This document shows, one piece after another, positions 35,449 through 47,249 of a DNA stretch of 64,000 nt (the first letter of the stretch is position 1; each line of letters begins with the position of its first letter). The stretch is from Nemophila menziesii. Lineage: Eukaryota; Streptophyta; Magnoliopsida; Boraginales; Hydrophyllaceae. The notes beneath the pieces are model-generated. The model did no database searches. It saw only the letters and a program-made list of their open reading frames with translations, and was not told the origin of the DNA. The stretch is from the NCBI GenBank assembly GCA_029959085.1, contig JARWIR010000062.1, positions 2,976,001 through 3,040,000 of the forward strand, in the 5' to 3' direction. A program made the translations under genes and the position numbers.

Positions 35449-37329
35449 TCTTTTCTCGTCTTGTGATGTAGCTCCTTGAGGAAAGTTACCACAATAAGAT
35501 TAGCAATGTCTGCATACCAAGGAGTACCATCATATATAGCAAATAAAATCTCATCAGGGAACTCCTCTCGAACCAACTCAGGATCACTATTAAGCTCTGA
35601 ACCTTCAAGACGTGACAAATGATCAGCAACCTGAATATCACAACCCTTTCGATCTCGGATTTCTAAGTCAAACTCTAGTAACAATAACACCCATCTGATT
35701 AAGCGCGACTTATCATCTTTCTTTTCCATAAGCTATTTAATCGCAGAGTGGTCAGTAAACACAACAACGTTTGCCCCAAGAAGATAGGAACGAAATTTGT
35801 CGATTGCATACACTACAGCTAGTAACTCCTTCTTAGTTACCGTATAATTTACTTGATCACTTGTAAAGACCTTACTAGCATAGTAGATGGAATGAATTAC
35901 CTTATATTTTCTTTGTCCCAGAACAGCACCCATAGCAAGATCACTAGCAAGATCACTAGCATTACACATAACTTCAAACGGAATCTTCCATTCAGGAGGT
36001 AATACAATAGGTGCAGAAATAACCTTCTCCTTAATTTTTTGAAAGGCCACCATGCAAGCTTCATCAAAAAGGAATTTGGCATCCTTTTCAAGTAAGTTAC
36101 ACGGCTTAGAGTTCTTGGAGAAGTCCTTGATGAAACGACGGTAAAAACCAGCATGACCTAAAAAACTTCTCACCCCTTTAACAGAAATCGGAGGGGGAAG
36201 AGTTTTAATTACCTCAATCTTAGCGCGATCAACTTCCAAACCCGAACTCGAAACCTTGTGTCCCAACACTATACCTTCAGGAACCATAAGTGACATTTTT
36301 CCCAGTTCAAAACCAAATCAGTTTCCTTGCATCTAATCAACACCTTCTCCAAGTTCCGTAAACACTCGTCAAAGTTATCACCAAACACAGATAAATCATC
36401 CATAAATACCTCAAGGAAATCATCGATCATGTCCCAGAAAATTGCCATCATACATCTTTGAAAAGTAGCAGGTGCATTACATAATCCGTATGGCATCCTT
36501 TGAAAGGCAAAGGTACCAAAAGAACATGTAAAAGTTGTCTTTTGTTGGTCTTTTGGATCTAAATAAATCTGATTGTATCTTGAATACCCATCCAAAAAAA
36601 ATAATATTCTCTCCCAGCTAATTTGTCTAACATCTGGTCAATAAACGGAAGAGGGAAGTGATCTTTTCTGGTGGCCTTGTTCAACTTACGTTAATCTATA
36701 CACACTCTCCAACTAACAACGGTCCTCGAGGGTATGGCTTCATTTTGTTCATTCAATATGGTAGTAATACCACCCTTCTTTGGTACGCATTGAACTGGAC
36801 TCACCCATTCACTGCTGGCAATAGGAGAGATGATTCCCGCGTCTAGCAACTTGATAACCTCTTTCTTCAACACTTCCTTCATAGCTGGCATCAATCTTCT
36901 TTGTCCTTCAATTGAGCGTGCACTTTCATCATCCAGAATGATTTTGTGTTGGCAATAGGTAGGACCAATACCTTTGATGTCAGCAATAGTCCAACCAATC
37001 GCCTCTTTGTTAGCTCTTAATATGCGCAACAGGTTTTCTTCTTGAAGACCTGTTAAAGTAGCTGAAACAATAACATGCAGAGTTTTGTTAGTACCTAAAT
37101 ACGCATACCTCAAGTGTGTCGGAAGCGGCTTTTCTTCTAACTCCAGGGGAGCTTCGATAGATGGCTTATTTTTAAGAACTATCTCCCCCGGTTCTCGGAC
37201 AGGTTCATAAGTGAGGCGCTTGTGTTTCGGATATCCAGAGTTAAGAGCTGCCACTGTTTCAGCTAACTCTTCTATTGGCTTTGGTAAGTCAAGTGTTAGG
37301 GCAGCTCGCAAGATATCACCGAAGTTCAT
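35445..37329 (-). pseudogene. element A reverse transcriptase and RNase H
   Basis: RT is read from about 36950 with SIEGQRRLMPAMKEVLKKEV and SEWVSPVQCVPKKGG, typical of Athila. A stop falls just after WRVCID near 36690, and a T-run frameshift falls before the DGYSRYNQI segment at 36595. TFTCSFGTFAFQRMPYGLCN and the catalytic FMDD are intact. The second part (36296-35733) has SFLGHAGFYRRFIKDFSK and ends with RNase H FTDHSAIK. Then 35729-35445 has [20 protein letters not shown] and [11 protein letters not shown] local duplication GATCACTAGCAA occurs near 35940. At least three breaks make it inactive. Confidence 0.92.
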
Positions 37330-37332
37330 GTA

Positions 37333-38463
37333 TTACCATACTTCTAGTATGGCTAGATTAATTACGTCCAATCGAAAACAGTCTTCTCGCAAATCTGGAA
37401 ACTTCATAGCCCTAAAAATGTTGAACTTTACCTCCTCGTCTTGGATTCGCATTGTTAATTCTCCGTTCTCTACATGAATAACAGTACGCCCCTTGGCTAG
37501 GAATGGCCGTCCTAAGATTATGGGGACATTCCTATCCGCGTCGTATTCAAGTATAACAAAATCAACGGGAAAAATTAAAGTACCTACATTGACGAGGACA
37601 TCTTCTATGCATCCCTCTAGATGTACGAGGGAACTGTCAGCCATTTGCAAGACCATGGATGTCGGCCTTGCTTCTCCTATCTTCAACATCTCAAAAATTG
37701 ATTTGGGAATGAGATTGATACTAGCTACCAAATCACACAAAGCTTTGCCATGCCACTCATTGCCAATGGAAATAGGAATCGTAAAACTCCTAGGATCAAG
37801 TAGTTTTGGTGGCAATTTGCTTTGGCATATGGCCCTACATTCTTTAGGCAAACCTATCATCTCATTCTCCAGGTGTGGTATTTTGTTGGAGATGGATCTC
37901 TTCAGGAATTCGACATATTTTGGCACATCTCTAATGGCATCTAAGAGTGGAATGTTAATATTAAGACCACGTACCACATTCAAGAACTTCTGATAGTCAG
38001 CCATATCGCCTTTCTTCTGAACTCTTGAGGGAAAAGGTGGAGGAGGATGGGTTACTGTAGTATCTTGCTTCTTTGGATTTTCCAGAATCTTCTCCACTTC
38101 CACTACTTCAGGTTCATCTTCTTTCTCCGCCACATCTTTTATCGGTTTTTCTTTCACAGTTGTTTCTTTTTCTTTCATCACGGGAAAAGAAGGTGGTGGG
38201 AGATTCTTACCACTTCTAAGTATCACTGCATTACAATCTTCTCTTTGCTTGGGTTCTTCAGTGTCACTTGGCAGTTGTTCTTGTTGATGTTGATTCAATT
38301 GTTTTGACACTTGAGTTAGCTGGTTTTCTAACATCTTCAATGTTGCGGCTGTAGCTCGTTGTTCTAGGCTAGCTTTTGTTTGAATGTTGATTAATTTCAA
38401 CAAGGTTTGTTGAACATCTAGTGCACCTTCTTGAGGTTGAGCAGGTAGAGCTTTCTGGTTCAT
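37333..38463 (-). pseudogene. element A gag C-terminal spacer and protease
   Basis: This 376-codon open frame begins with a Gln- and Lys-rich, coiled-coil-like spacer (KMLENQLTQVSKQLNQHQQE) and an acidic stretch, then the retropepsin-like domain. The active site reads CDLVASINLIPKS, where the family has D-L-G-A-S: the Gly is Val, so activity is doubtful. VDFVILEYDADRNVPIILGR and the following PFLAKGRTVI block are the usual C-terminal half (I-L-G-R-P-F-L) of Athila proteases. A stop separates it from RT. Confidence 0.88.
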
Positions 38464-38469
38464 GGTGTC

Positions 38470-38973
38470 GGTGTACGCGTCTTGAGGAGGTTGTCTCTAA
38501 GCTTGATTTCCGTAAGCTTGTCGACCTTGGTAGTTGTTCTGGTCGTGGTTGATAGCTATTGCCTTGGGGACGTGCTTGATATGAATAAGTCGGATTAGTA
38601 GACCCATTTGAATTTCAATATCTGAAACCTGGATGGTTTCTATTCGGTTGATAGCCTTGACCACTTGAATTATAATTCCCTCGGTTAGAAACAAACATTA
38701 CGGCTTCTGGATTGTTTTGACAATGCTCCCAATCATGATCTCGTGTACCGTAGTTAGAACACCCATAAACTTCTTGTGTAACATTAACATCTGCTTTTCT
38801 ACCTGCAACACTTTTTGTAACAACTAGAGTAAGCTGTTTCAGTTGTTGCTCAAGTTTATTTTCCATGGCAGTGAATTTTTCTTCAATGAATGCACTGCTT
38901 CCACCTCGGATAGGTGTTGTCACGGTATTCCAACCCATCTCATTCGTCACAATCCTATTCAAAATAATCTTAG
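38470..38973 (-). pseudogene. element A gag, part after element B insertion
   Basis: It continues gag from 48765 across element B. FIEEKFTAMENKLEQQLKQL is coiled-coil-like. The zinc knuckle reads CSNYGTRDHDWEHC, in which the second Cys is Tyr. NRGNYNSSGQGYQPNRNHPG follows, the Asn/Gly-rich tail seen in Athila gag. The frame runs artificially into the element B LTR at 38979. Confidence 0.85.
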
Positions 38974-38978
38974 CATGG

Positions 38979-40489
38979 TGGTGTCGCCTAGGGTGTGATA
39001 AAAATAATATAAATAATAAGTCAGACAACAATGAACTCTCACCCTAGACATGCACAGTACTGCAAGTATTACAGGACGTATGCAAGTTTTAATGATAAGA
39101 AAGTTCGTTCTCAGGGACTTAGTGTGTTAATCGAATGGGTAGTAATAACGAGTAAGAAGTAATTAATTAAAAGACATGAAACAAAAAGAGAATAAATTTG
39201 AAATAGCTAAATTAAACTAAGAAAATTAAAGACAGTAAATTAAATACGAAGAATATGAGATGAGAAGTATAGCTTAGGTTTTGGTAGTATGCACTAATCC
39301 TTCTAATTCTTTCTATCATATCTAGTTAATAAGGGAGATAATTAGCTCTTGGATACTTAGCCAGGATTCAAAATTCCCATACCTTAGACCTTGAGAGGGA
39401 CTAAGGGGGCTACGGACACACCACGAGGCTGGTTCAAACAGGGTTTACAAGCGCTACCAAGGCCCTAAGCAATCAATTTCCATACATGGTGATAGTGATT
39501 AAATTATACCCTAATGACTATCTAGTTAGAATTAGTGTTGTCAGGACCAATATCGACACTAGACGTTATGTGGTGTTTCAATAATTAGACACCCAGCTAA
39601 GGTGCTATTAAGGTAATCCTATACTCGTGCACTAGCAAGGAAAACATACATTAAATCAAAACACAAAAACAAATATAAAGGTAAGCTGCTAGTATCAGAT
39701 TAAAACATGTAATTCCCAAAGAAACTTAGATCGAAAGAAATTAAATTCATAGTTTATACATGATACAAAAGCCAAGCTATGGGAGGTTTAGTTCATACCT
39801 GAAGGAAATAATAAAAGACATTATCTTGCTCTCTACAATAACTTGGAAGAATAAAACCTTAAGAACTAATTACTATGAGGCAAGGATGATTTACAAGTGA
39901 TATAAGGGTGTATTTATAGGTTTTTAGAAGACCTAGTTCGTTTTCTTGAAGGAGAAGGTAAGTAATGGACTCCAAGCCCAACTCAAATTCGTAACCCTAA
40001 AACATGAAATCAGGTCCGTTTGTTATGATCCTAGAAGCTTCAATAATCACCCGTTTGACGCGTATGATTAGTCGAAATTCATCGTCTCGGAAAGATATTC
40101 AACTTTGCTCTTGACCGTTTCTACAAATTCCACACGGACTTTGAGATATAAGCTGATTTGTGGTCGTAGGTGCAGAAATTCAGATTTAAGGCAACTTTTC
40201 CTTTTCCATGTTTTTAGCTTTTGTTTCCTTATCTCCAATTACCATGCTTATATCTTTCCATATCTTGTAGTCTTTGACTTGCACTCTAATTAATCTCCAT
40301 AATTATCTTTAAAATTTCACACTAAATAAACAATTAAACCCAATATGCTCTAAAAATATCATTTTACTAAATCAAGACTCAAAATAGGAATGTGCACTAT
40401 TTCTCAAGAAAAACGATTATTATGACTTCTAAATCACTAAAAATGATGTCTTATCTTAACATAAATCTATCACAAATGAGGAGACATCA
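38979..40489 (-). repeat. element B 3' LTR
   Basis: It begins TGGTGTCGCC on the plus strand and ends GGAGACATCA. It keeps about 19 bp (after GTTCGTTCTC) that are lost in the 5' LTR. The TATA box is at 39910-39919 on the minus strand. Confidence 0.93.
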
Positions 40490-42090
40490 AGACCCCCAAC
40501 TCAAAGTTGTATCGTCCCGATACAATAAAGATAAAAAGAAAGGGAAGTCTATAAATACACACTTATAGAATTTTCAACACAATGGGAAGAACATTGCAGA
40601 ATATATAGAATAGACATAAAGCAATTACTCAGAAAATTTCATGCAATAATATTCAAAAACTACATACCTGTACACTTCTCATATCCATAGTCAACACGGC
40701 TTGAATTCAAGATCAGATTAGTTTCGCAATGTAAGAAGGATTGGGACTTTACTTAGTTCACCAAGGAAGCTATAGATTGTTCATCGAACTTCATTAGTAC
40801 TCAAAGATCCACTTAACTACTCTCTAACAGCTCAATCACTTCTCGATTACATAGCAAAGAATGAAAAGGTATTTAAAGTTGTAATTTAGGCTTAGGGACG
40901 GTATGATAGTATATTTGGATAGTTTAGAGTGAGCTTTTGGCTCTCTCCTCACTAGTCATCAACTAATCGCCCTAGAGCTTGAGTTACTCTCGTAAAACGT
41001 TTCTTACTCAGCCCAATGAATTCTTTGATGCACAATTTAGCATCCCTAATAACCCAATTAAAGAATAAAATGTTCACTTAGAAATTCCACTTTGCCGGTC
41101 TGAATATATATATTTTCTTTCTTTTCAAATCAATTTCTTAAGCTACGACTCTCTTTTTAATGTTGAGATATCACGCTATTTTTCTCATATATATATTTTT
41201 CTTTTCTTTTTATGTCCTTGTTGGCAATTTTAGCTCGTAGCTTCTTTTTCATTCACTATTACCCCGGAAAAGGGTTACAATAACAATTGGTGAATCATCA
41301 TCAATATAAAGAACAAAGCACAATTAATAAGCTCAAAAATCCCATCCAAATAACAATTCCCATAATGGTGGACCCACCACCCCAAACTCAAGCTCTAAAA
41401 CAACTGTCTATGCATCGCAATTCGAGTGCGCGTCATATGGAAAAGTCCTATAATCTAAAGGGATATGGCTTATAACATGTTTCAATAAAAGCTTTAGAAA
41501 GGCTAGAAGGGTCTAAGAAGGATATAGCATATAAAATCAAATAACAAGGTGAGAAGGTATTAAAAGGCTTCAAGTGGCTTCAATATGAACGAACTGCCTT
41601 AATCACTTTCTACACCATGTAATATTGTTATTTTCTTACCTTTATCACTTTCATCAAATGGGTTTGTCAACTAGCTTGGATCTCACGGCCAACACACTTC
41701 TCAAGGTTCCCTGAGATCAAACATACTATCTATCGCATTGCTCACTAATATTTTCTTTACTATCAATGTGTGTTTTCCTACACACACTCAAAGCATACAA
41801 ATAACATAGCTCATAAACATACTACTTACTATCATTAAGTCACTTAGCTCATACTTTCAAGCTATTAAACACACTCTACATTTAATTCCCATGTATCAAA
41901 AGTTTTAATTTCTACCTAAAAACAGAAAAATGGAGATGAGAGACAACGAATCCCCACACCCCCAACTCAAAAATGAGTCGTGTCCCCACGACTCGAAAAA
42001 GACTCGAAAAAGACTTAAAAAAGAAATTAAAATTAGCAGATAAAAGCCTTTACAGAAAGGATAAGGAAGAAAGAGAACATACTCTCGAGG
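40490..42090 (-). other. element B 3' untranslated region with PPT
   Basis: The minus-strand polypurine tract GAGTTGGGGGTCT adjoins the LTR. The stretch 41000-41400 is shared with the same part of element A. No gene was seen. Confidence 0.8.
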
Positions 42091-43303
42091 CTATTGCCTC
42101 GCATTATTGATATCCAAGGTAGGATTTGCTTGATCTTTTGTTAATTTATCAAGGAGTTTCATGATGTGCACTTGATTAGCGTTGATTTGTGCCACATCAT
42201 TGGCTAAGGAAGTTTGAGCTGCTTCGTAGTTGTTTAGACGCTCCTCCATCTTCTCTTGCCAACTTTGCTCCTTTTCTTCTCTTGAGATTTGCGTAGAAAC
42301 TGCTCCTCTCAAGACTTTCATGATCCAAGCATTATCAATATAACTCTTTTTAAACTAAAGTTTCTCTTCTTCACCCAATATAACATTCGCTTTTTGCACA
42401 AGACACGTGATCATAGTAGGAAATTTACATTATAGACTGATTTAGGAGAGACCGAAAATCGCATCACCTCCTCATAGATCAACTGTGCCACATCTAGTTC
42501 TTCTCCTCTCAAAATACAATCCAAAAGTAGAGCGTTCTTCTTAGTCACATCCAAAGTTCGTGTGTTTCCAAAGACATTAGGAATAAGGAAATTGTGCCAA
42601 ACTCTCGCATCTGGTTGAAGATATTTGTAAGGCCAAGGTGCCTTCAATTCTCCCTTATGTGATTTCACTTTCTCCTTGTCTAAAACATGCTCAAAAATTA
42701 ATTCCTCATCAAATATTTTCCGTTTAGCAACCGCTTCATATAATTGCAATATCCAATTAATTTCTTAAACTTGAAGTGGTTTCTAATCTCATCAACTGTG
42801 AAAGGAACTAACTTTCCTCTAATCGGAACACAACCTTTACTATCTCGGCTAAAGAGGCATAAATAGAATTCTAAAACCAACTGATGACATTATTCAGAAC
42901 GTCTTACCATGAACGTAGACCAACCCAATTTTTCACCAAGCTCCAAGAATCTCTTGTATTCTCCTGTACCAACTTCTTCATTGAATACTTTCTCATAAGC
43001 AAAAGGTAGTTCCTTTAATGTTTTTTCTGCAGAAGCTATCAAGGCATTTGAAGCTTTCTCTTTATCCATGGGTGTAGGACCTTTGACGGGAAGAGATTAT
43101 GTTTTCTCCTTTGATTAAAAGTAAAGCCTTTTGCCATTAGGATCAAACGTTGCTAGCTTACCTCCATCTTCAACATCGATTTTACCCTTACCTTTGGAAC
43201 TAGAACTTTTGTTATTTGATTTCTTCTCAATTGAACCCAATACCTTGCTTTTCTTCACCTCCCTTTTGTTAGATAATATTTCTGTTCTTTTAGTCATCTT
43301 CAA
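42091..43303 (-). pseudogene. element B 3' ORF (ATHILA ORF / plant transposon protein type)
   Basis: The N-terminus (43303-43115) is strongly basic with Lys- and Ser-rich runs, suggesting nuclear targeting. The main domain is read at 42960-42411: VLEFYLCLFSRDSKGCVPIR, GKLVPFTVDEIRNHFKF, then VWHNFLIPNVFGNTRTLDVT and ALLLDCILRGEELDVAQLI. This is the domain known from Athila elements and many plant proteins named putative plant transposon protein; its function is unknown. A final part (42321-42091) looks like a coiled coil. Three or more frame breaks occur. It sits after the pol remnant, where Athila elements carry an extra ORF that is sometimes called env-like. I see no convincing membrane segment. 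Confidence 0.7.
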
Positions 43304-43744
43304 TTGACCCCCAACTCAAAGCTTTAGCAACTCTTGAAATTTGAACTTTTGAGTTATTGGTTGAACAAGCTTGATTTGGTTTAGGAAAGGTGAATTGATG
43401 ATGAATCTCTATGTGGGTAAGGTGAATTCTTGATGGATTGGCTTGTATTTAAGAAATTGTAGGATGAATTTTGAAAATTTAAGCTTTTGATTCTTCAATT
43501 TCAATGTGTTTGGTGAGAATTGGGTGCTTGAATCTCCTTTGTAATGATGTGGAGAGAAGATTTAATGTGTTTTTATGATGATTGGGTAGTGTTTTGATGT
43601 TTGGGGAAGGTTTGAATGAGCTTTAATGGAGTTGGGAGAGGTTTGGAGAAGAAAGAGAGGCTTAAGGATTTGTAAATTCGGAATTGTACCAACCTCTTGC
43701 TTCTTATAACCTAAAAACACAATTTTTTTCTCTCTTCAGGTGGC

Positions 43745-44035
43745 GTCGTGCGGTGTATCGGAACTGGGGCGCGGTGTACCGCAACTTCTGTTCCTCGAAA
43801 TTTTAATGCTTGCCAAAAAACCCGTATCCTCTATCTGTGGTCTCGGGTTTTTTGATCCTGCGGTGTACTGGAACTATCGTCTGGTGTACCAGACCTAAAG
43901 TCCTGGTTTTTTTCTTCTCGGAAAAAAACCCGAGTCAATGACCCGTGGTAACGTGTTTTCTTCTCTGTGGTATACTGGAAGGGTCGTCCGGTGTACCGGA
44001 CTGATAGTCTGGATTTTCCGAAAAATTTCTTTTTC
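43745..44035. repeat. palindromic tandem array of element B
   Basis: Three units of about 108 bp start near 43750, 43860 and 43966. Each has a pair such as GCGGTGTACCGC or CCGGTGTACCGG, then a CCCGAGTCAATGACCCGTGG-like block. It is homologous in plan and partly in sequence to 33641-34015 in element A (shared ACCCGAGTC and CGTGTT words). Confidence 0.8.
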
Positions 44036-44313
44036 TCCTCCCGAACTTGATTTCTCCTATACCTAAGCATCAAAAACGCTAATACCTTTCTCAAATATGC
44101 AATATCAACTAAAAACAACTAAACTAAACACAAACTAAAAACTTAAAAAGCATAAAAACATAAAAAATTGCGAGTTGTCTCCCGTACAAAACTTTTATTT
44201 AACGTCTTACAAAGTTAGACGCGTTACCTCTATCAAGATTTGCGAATATAGCCTCCCCAACAAAGAGTTAGGTTATGAATGTCAACTAATCTACGCTTGA
44301 TCCCCTTCTTGGG

Positions 44314-47093
44314 TCAAGTTTCTATCACCTTGGCTGAAACAACCTTAGTGACAATGAATGGTCCCATCCACGAGTCTTTGAAACTACGTGGCCTATTTTC
44401 CTGTTTGTGAGCTTTCCATAGTACTTCATGGCCAAACCCAAACTCAATGTTTGGCTCAGTATCCACAGGTTTTAAGTGGATCTTCTCAGGAGGGACTATG
44501 TAATGTGAAAGGCTATGGATGACAGGAACGATGGGATCTAACTTCCTCGGTTTCTTGCCCAAGACATAGAAGGTCTCGGATACGTTCTTTGCATGAAGGG
44601 TAATGGTCCCTTCCTGGAAGTTAATAACACTTTGACTTGTGGCCATGAAAGGCCGTCCAAGTATGATTGGAACCTGCTTATCTGCATCAAACTCAAGTAT
44701 AACAAAGTCAGTAGGGATGGCGATAGTACCTGCTCGGACTAAGACGTCCTCCACTGTTCCCATGTCTTGGTAACTGAGTTGTCAGCGAACTGCAACTTCA
44801 CTGGAGCTTTCTCTGATTTCTGAAGTCCAAGTCTCTCGAACACGAACTTAGTCATAAGATTCACACCAGAACCCACATCGTACATAGATTTCACCTTGAG
44901 CATACCATTAATTTGAATAGGAAGGTTAAAACTTCCCTGGCCTTTGAGCTTTGTTGGTAACTCTCTTTCACTTCTTCTTGAGACTTTCAGGTTCTCTCTT
45001 GGGATCTCTACAGTAGCTTCTTTCTCAGGAATAACTTGCGTAAAAACTTGTTGCGGTGTAAGTCCTTTCTTCGAAATCTCAAGCATTTGGGCGTTGATAT
45101 TTTCAGGTGTATACACCTCTACAAATGTCTTGAGTTTATTGTCATCCTTTGGATTTGTATCAGGAATAGTTGATGACACTGTTTGAACAACAGGTGGCGG
45201 TTCCACCTTCTCTTCTTCTTTCTCCTCTTGCACAGCAGGTGCAACTTCAACTTCAACTCTTGGTTCCTCCTTGGAGGCTTCTTCCTCTTTCTCTTTAGCC
45301 AGCTCATCTTGATAATCCATCACCGATCTAATCTCCTCTTGCATATATTTCAGAAGCTGTATAAATTCAGATTTTTCTGAATCGTACTCCACATCAACCT
45401 CAGAACACTCAGATTCCACAGGGCTAGACTTGGTTGGTTCTTCTTCGGTACTCGGAACCTCCACGGCACTAATGGCAGCATGTGGTACTTCCTTCTCTTC
45501 TTCTTTTTCAAGGCAAATAGCCTTACAAGCTTCGAACCCAACATTGTCATCACCTCTTTCGATCGCCTTCAATTCTTTTCGTTCCATTAAATTCGTTAGA
45601 ACTTTGTTCAACTGTTCTACTTGAGTACCTAAAATCTGAATTGCGGCATCTTGTCCTCGTAACTTTTCATCCTGAGCGTTCATATTTGTGGTCAAACGGT
45701 CCAAGACTTTTACTAATTGTTGATTATCCATAGTTCCCTCTTGAGGATACTGTGGTAAATCTTTCTGATCTAATGAATCGGCATAGGTATCTTGAACAGG
45801 TTGTTGAGGGGGAGCAGGTCCATTTTGATATTGATTTTGATACTGACCTCTTGGTTGGAAAAAATTGTTCTGGGGACGTGTTTGATAATGACCAGGATTA
45901 GCGCCCCCCTGAGGATTTGAATATTGCATACCCGGATGGTTTCGGTTACCAAATTGATAACCTCCTCGGTTGGATATGAAATAAACAGACTGTGGATTTC
46001 CTTCGCACTCTTCGCAAGTATGATTATTAACCCCACATTGTTGACAACCTTGTGCTTCTTTTACTACGTTTGTTGCGGCTAAATTTCTCTGCATCTCAAG
46101 CTGAAGTTCTTTGATTTGATTTTCTAATGCGGATACTTGAGCTGAGTTTGCAGTTTCTGCATCTAAACGAAGCGTACCTCGGGTCTTTGCTACAAGAGCT
46201 CGTGTAGAAGGCAAACTCCTTTCTTGTTCAATAATATTTTCCAAAACCACGGTAGCTTCATTATGGTTCATGGACACGAAATTTTCCTTTCCAATGTTAT
46301 CCACCTTCTCTCTACCTTGACTGTTGAGACCCTCATAGAATATAGCTAACTGTAAAGAGGGGGTATAACCATGGAGCGGACATCTTGCTAAATTCTGTTG
46401 AAACCTTGTCCATGATTCTCCTACTGCTTCTCCATCTTCTTGACAAAACCTTGCAAGCTCGCTTTGGTCTTTGAGTCTCATACTCTTCGGATAAAAACGG
46501 TTAAAGAAAGCGGCTTGAAGTTCTGTCCATGAATTAATTGTCCCTGGTGGTTTCCTATCTAGTCACTCACCAGCTCTACCAGTCAGGAAGAACAAAAACA
46601 CATGACAATATAGTTGCTCGCGTGTAATGCCTGGAGTAACATAAGCATCACAAATCTGCATAAACTTCTGAATCGCTCTTACCGGATCTTGAATTGTTGT
46701 ACCACTGTAGAGTCCAAAACTTTGAAACTTACTAAGCATGCCCGAATCGGGTCGAAATTTAATATTTTGGATCTCCGGAGGACGTCCTATCGGTTGAACA
46801 TGAAACGGCACTCGGAGGCCAGGAAGGTCTTGTTCAACTCGGTTTTGATCAACATTGTTTTGCCCGTTACCTCTTCCTAGTGGATGTTGTCCTTGTTGTT
46901 GTACACCAGGTGGAATAAATGGTGGTGGTCCTCCTGGTGCATAGTATTGTAATCCTTCAGGTGGGATTTCAAGTTCTAACTGATCTTGTACGCCTGCCAT
47001 AGCTCTTCTTAAGGCTCTTTCCTCACAAACACGTTTATTATAGGATCTGAAGCTCCTCTCAGGCTCCGGTAACGGAGGCCATGAATTAAGCAC
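44314..47093 (-). pseudogene. element B gag-protease with fused integrase tail
   Basis: Gag begins at the Met at 47093. A single TGA near 46555 interrupts it, and the frame then stays open for 580 codons. Capsid motifs include MRLKDQSELARFCQEDGEAV and FYEGLNSQGREKV. The zinc knuckle CQQCGVNNHTCEEC is intact (CX2CX4HX4C). A Gln-rich part and a long Glu-rich spacer (KEEEASKEEPRVEVEVAP) follow. The protease site reads YDVGSGVNLM. A frameshift lies near 44760. The second half of the protease (44763-44560) has VDFVILE-like FVILEFDADKQVPIILGRPF. It passes within about 60 codons into an integrase C-terminal-like piece, FKDSWMGPFIVTKV. The polymerase genes have been deleted between the two. Confidence 0.9.
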
Positions 47094-47226
47094 TGTGAAA
47101 CCTAAAAAAGACTAAAGCAAACCACAAGCGTAAATCCGGGAAAACAAAAACTAAATACTGAAAAATAAAAATTAATTAAAAACTACTACTCGAAGTAGAT
47201 AACCCACACGCTAACGAGACACAAGT

Positions 47227-47243
47227 CCCCGACAGCGGCGCCA
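47227..47243 (-). other. element B primer binding site (tRNA-Asp)
   Basis: On the minus strand TGGCGCCGCTGTCGGGG lies six bases after the 5' LTR. It is complementary to the 3' end of plant tRNA-Asp(GTC) with two mismatches. Confidence 0.88.
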
Positions 47244-47249
47244 AAAACT

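Noticed and set aside
42091..43303. Retroviral envelope gene for the element B 3' ORF
   Set aside because: The position fits the so-called env-like ORF of Athila, but no signal peptide or transmembrane segment is visible. The domain is that of plant transposon proteins of unknown role.
44944..45380. Plus-strand frames rich in Phe, Leu and Ser
   Set aside because: They are antisense to the Glu/Lys-rich gag-PR frame of element B, so the composition is a mirror effect.
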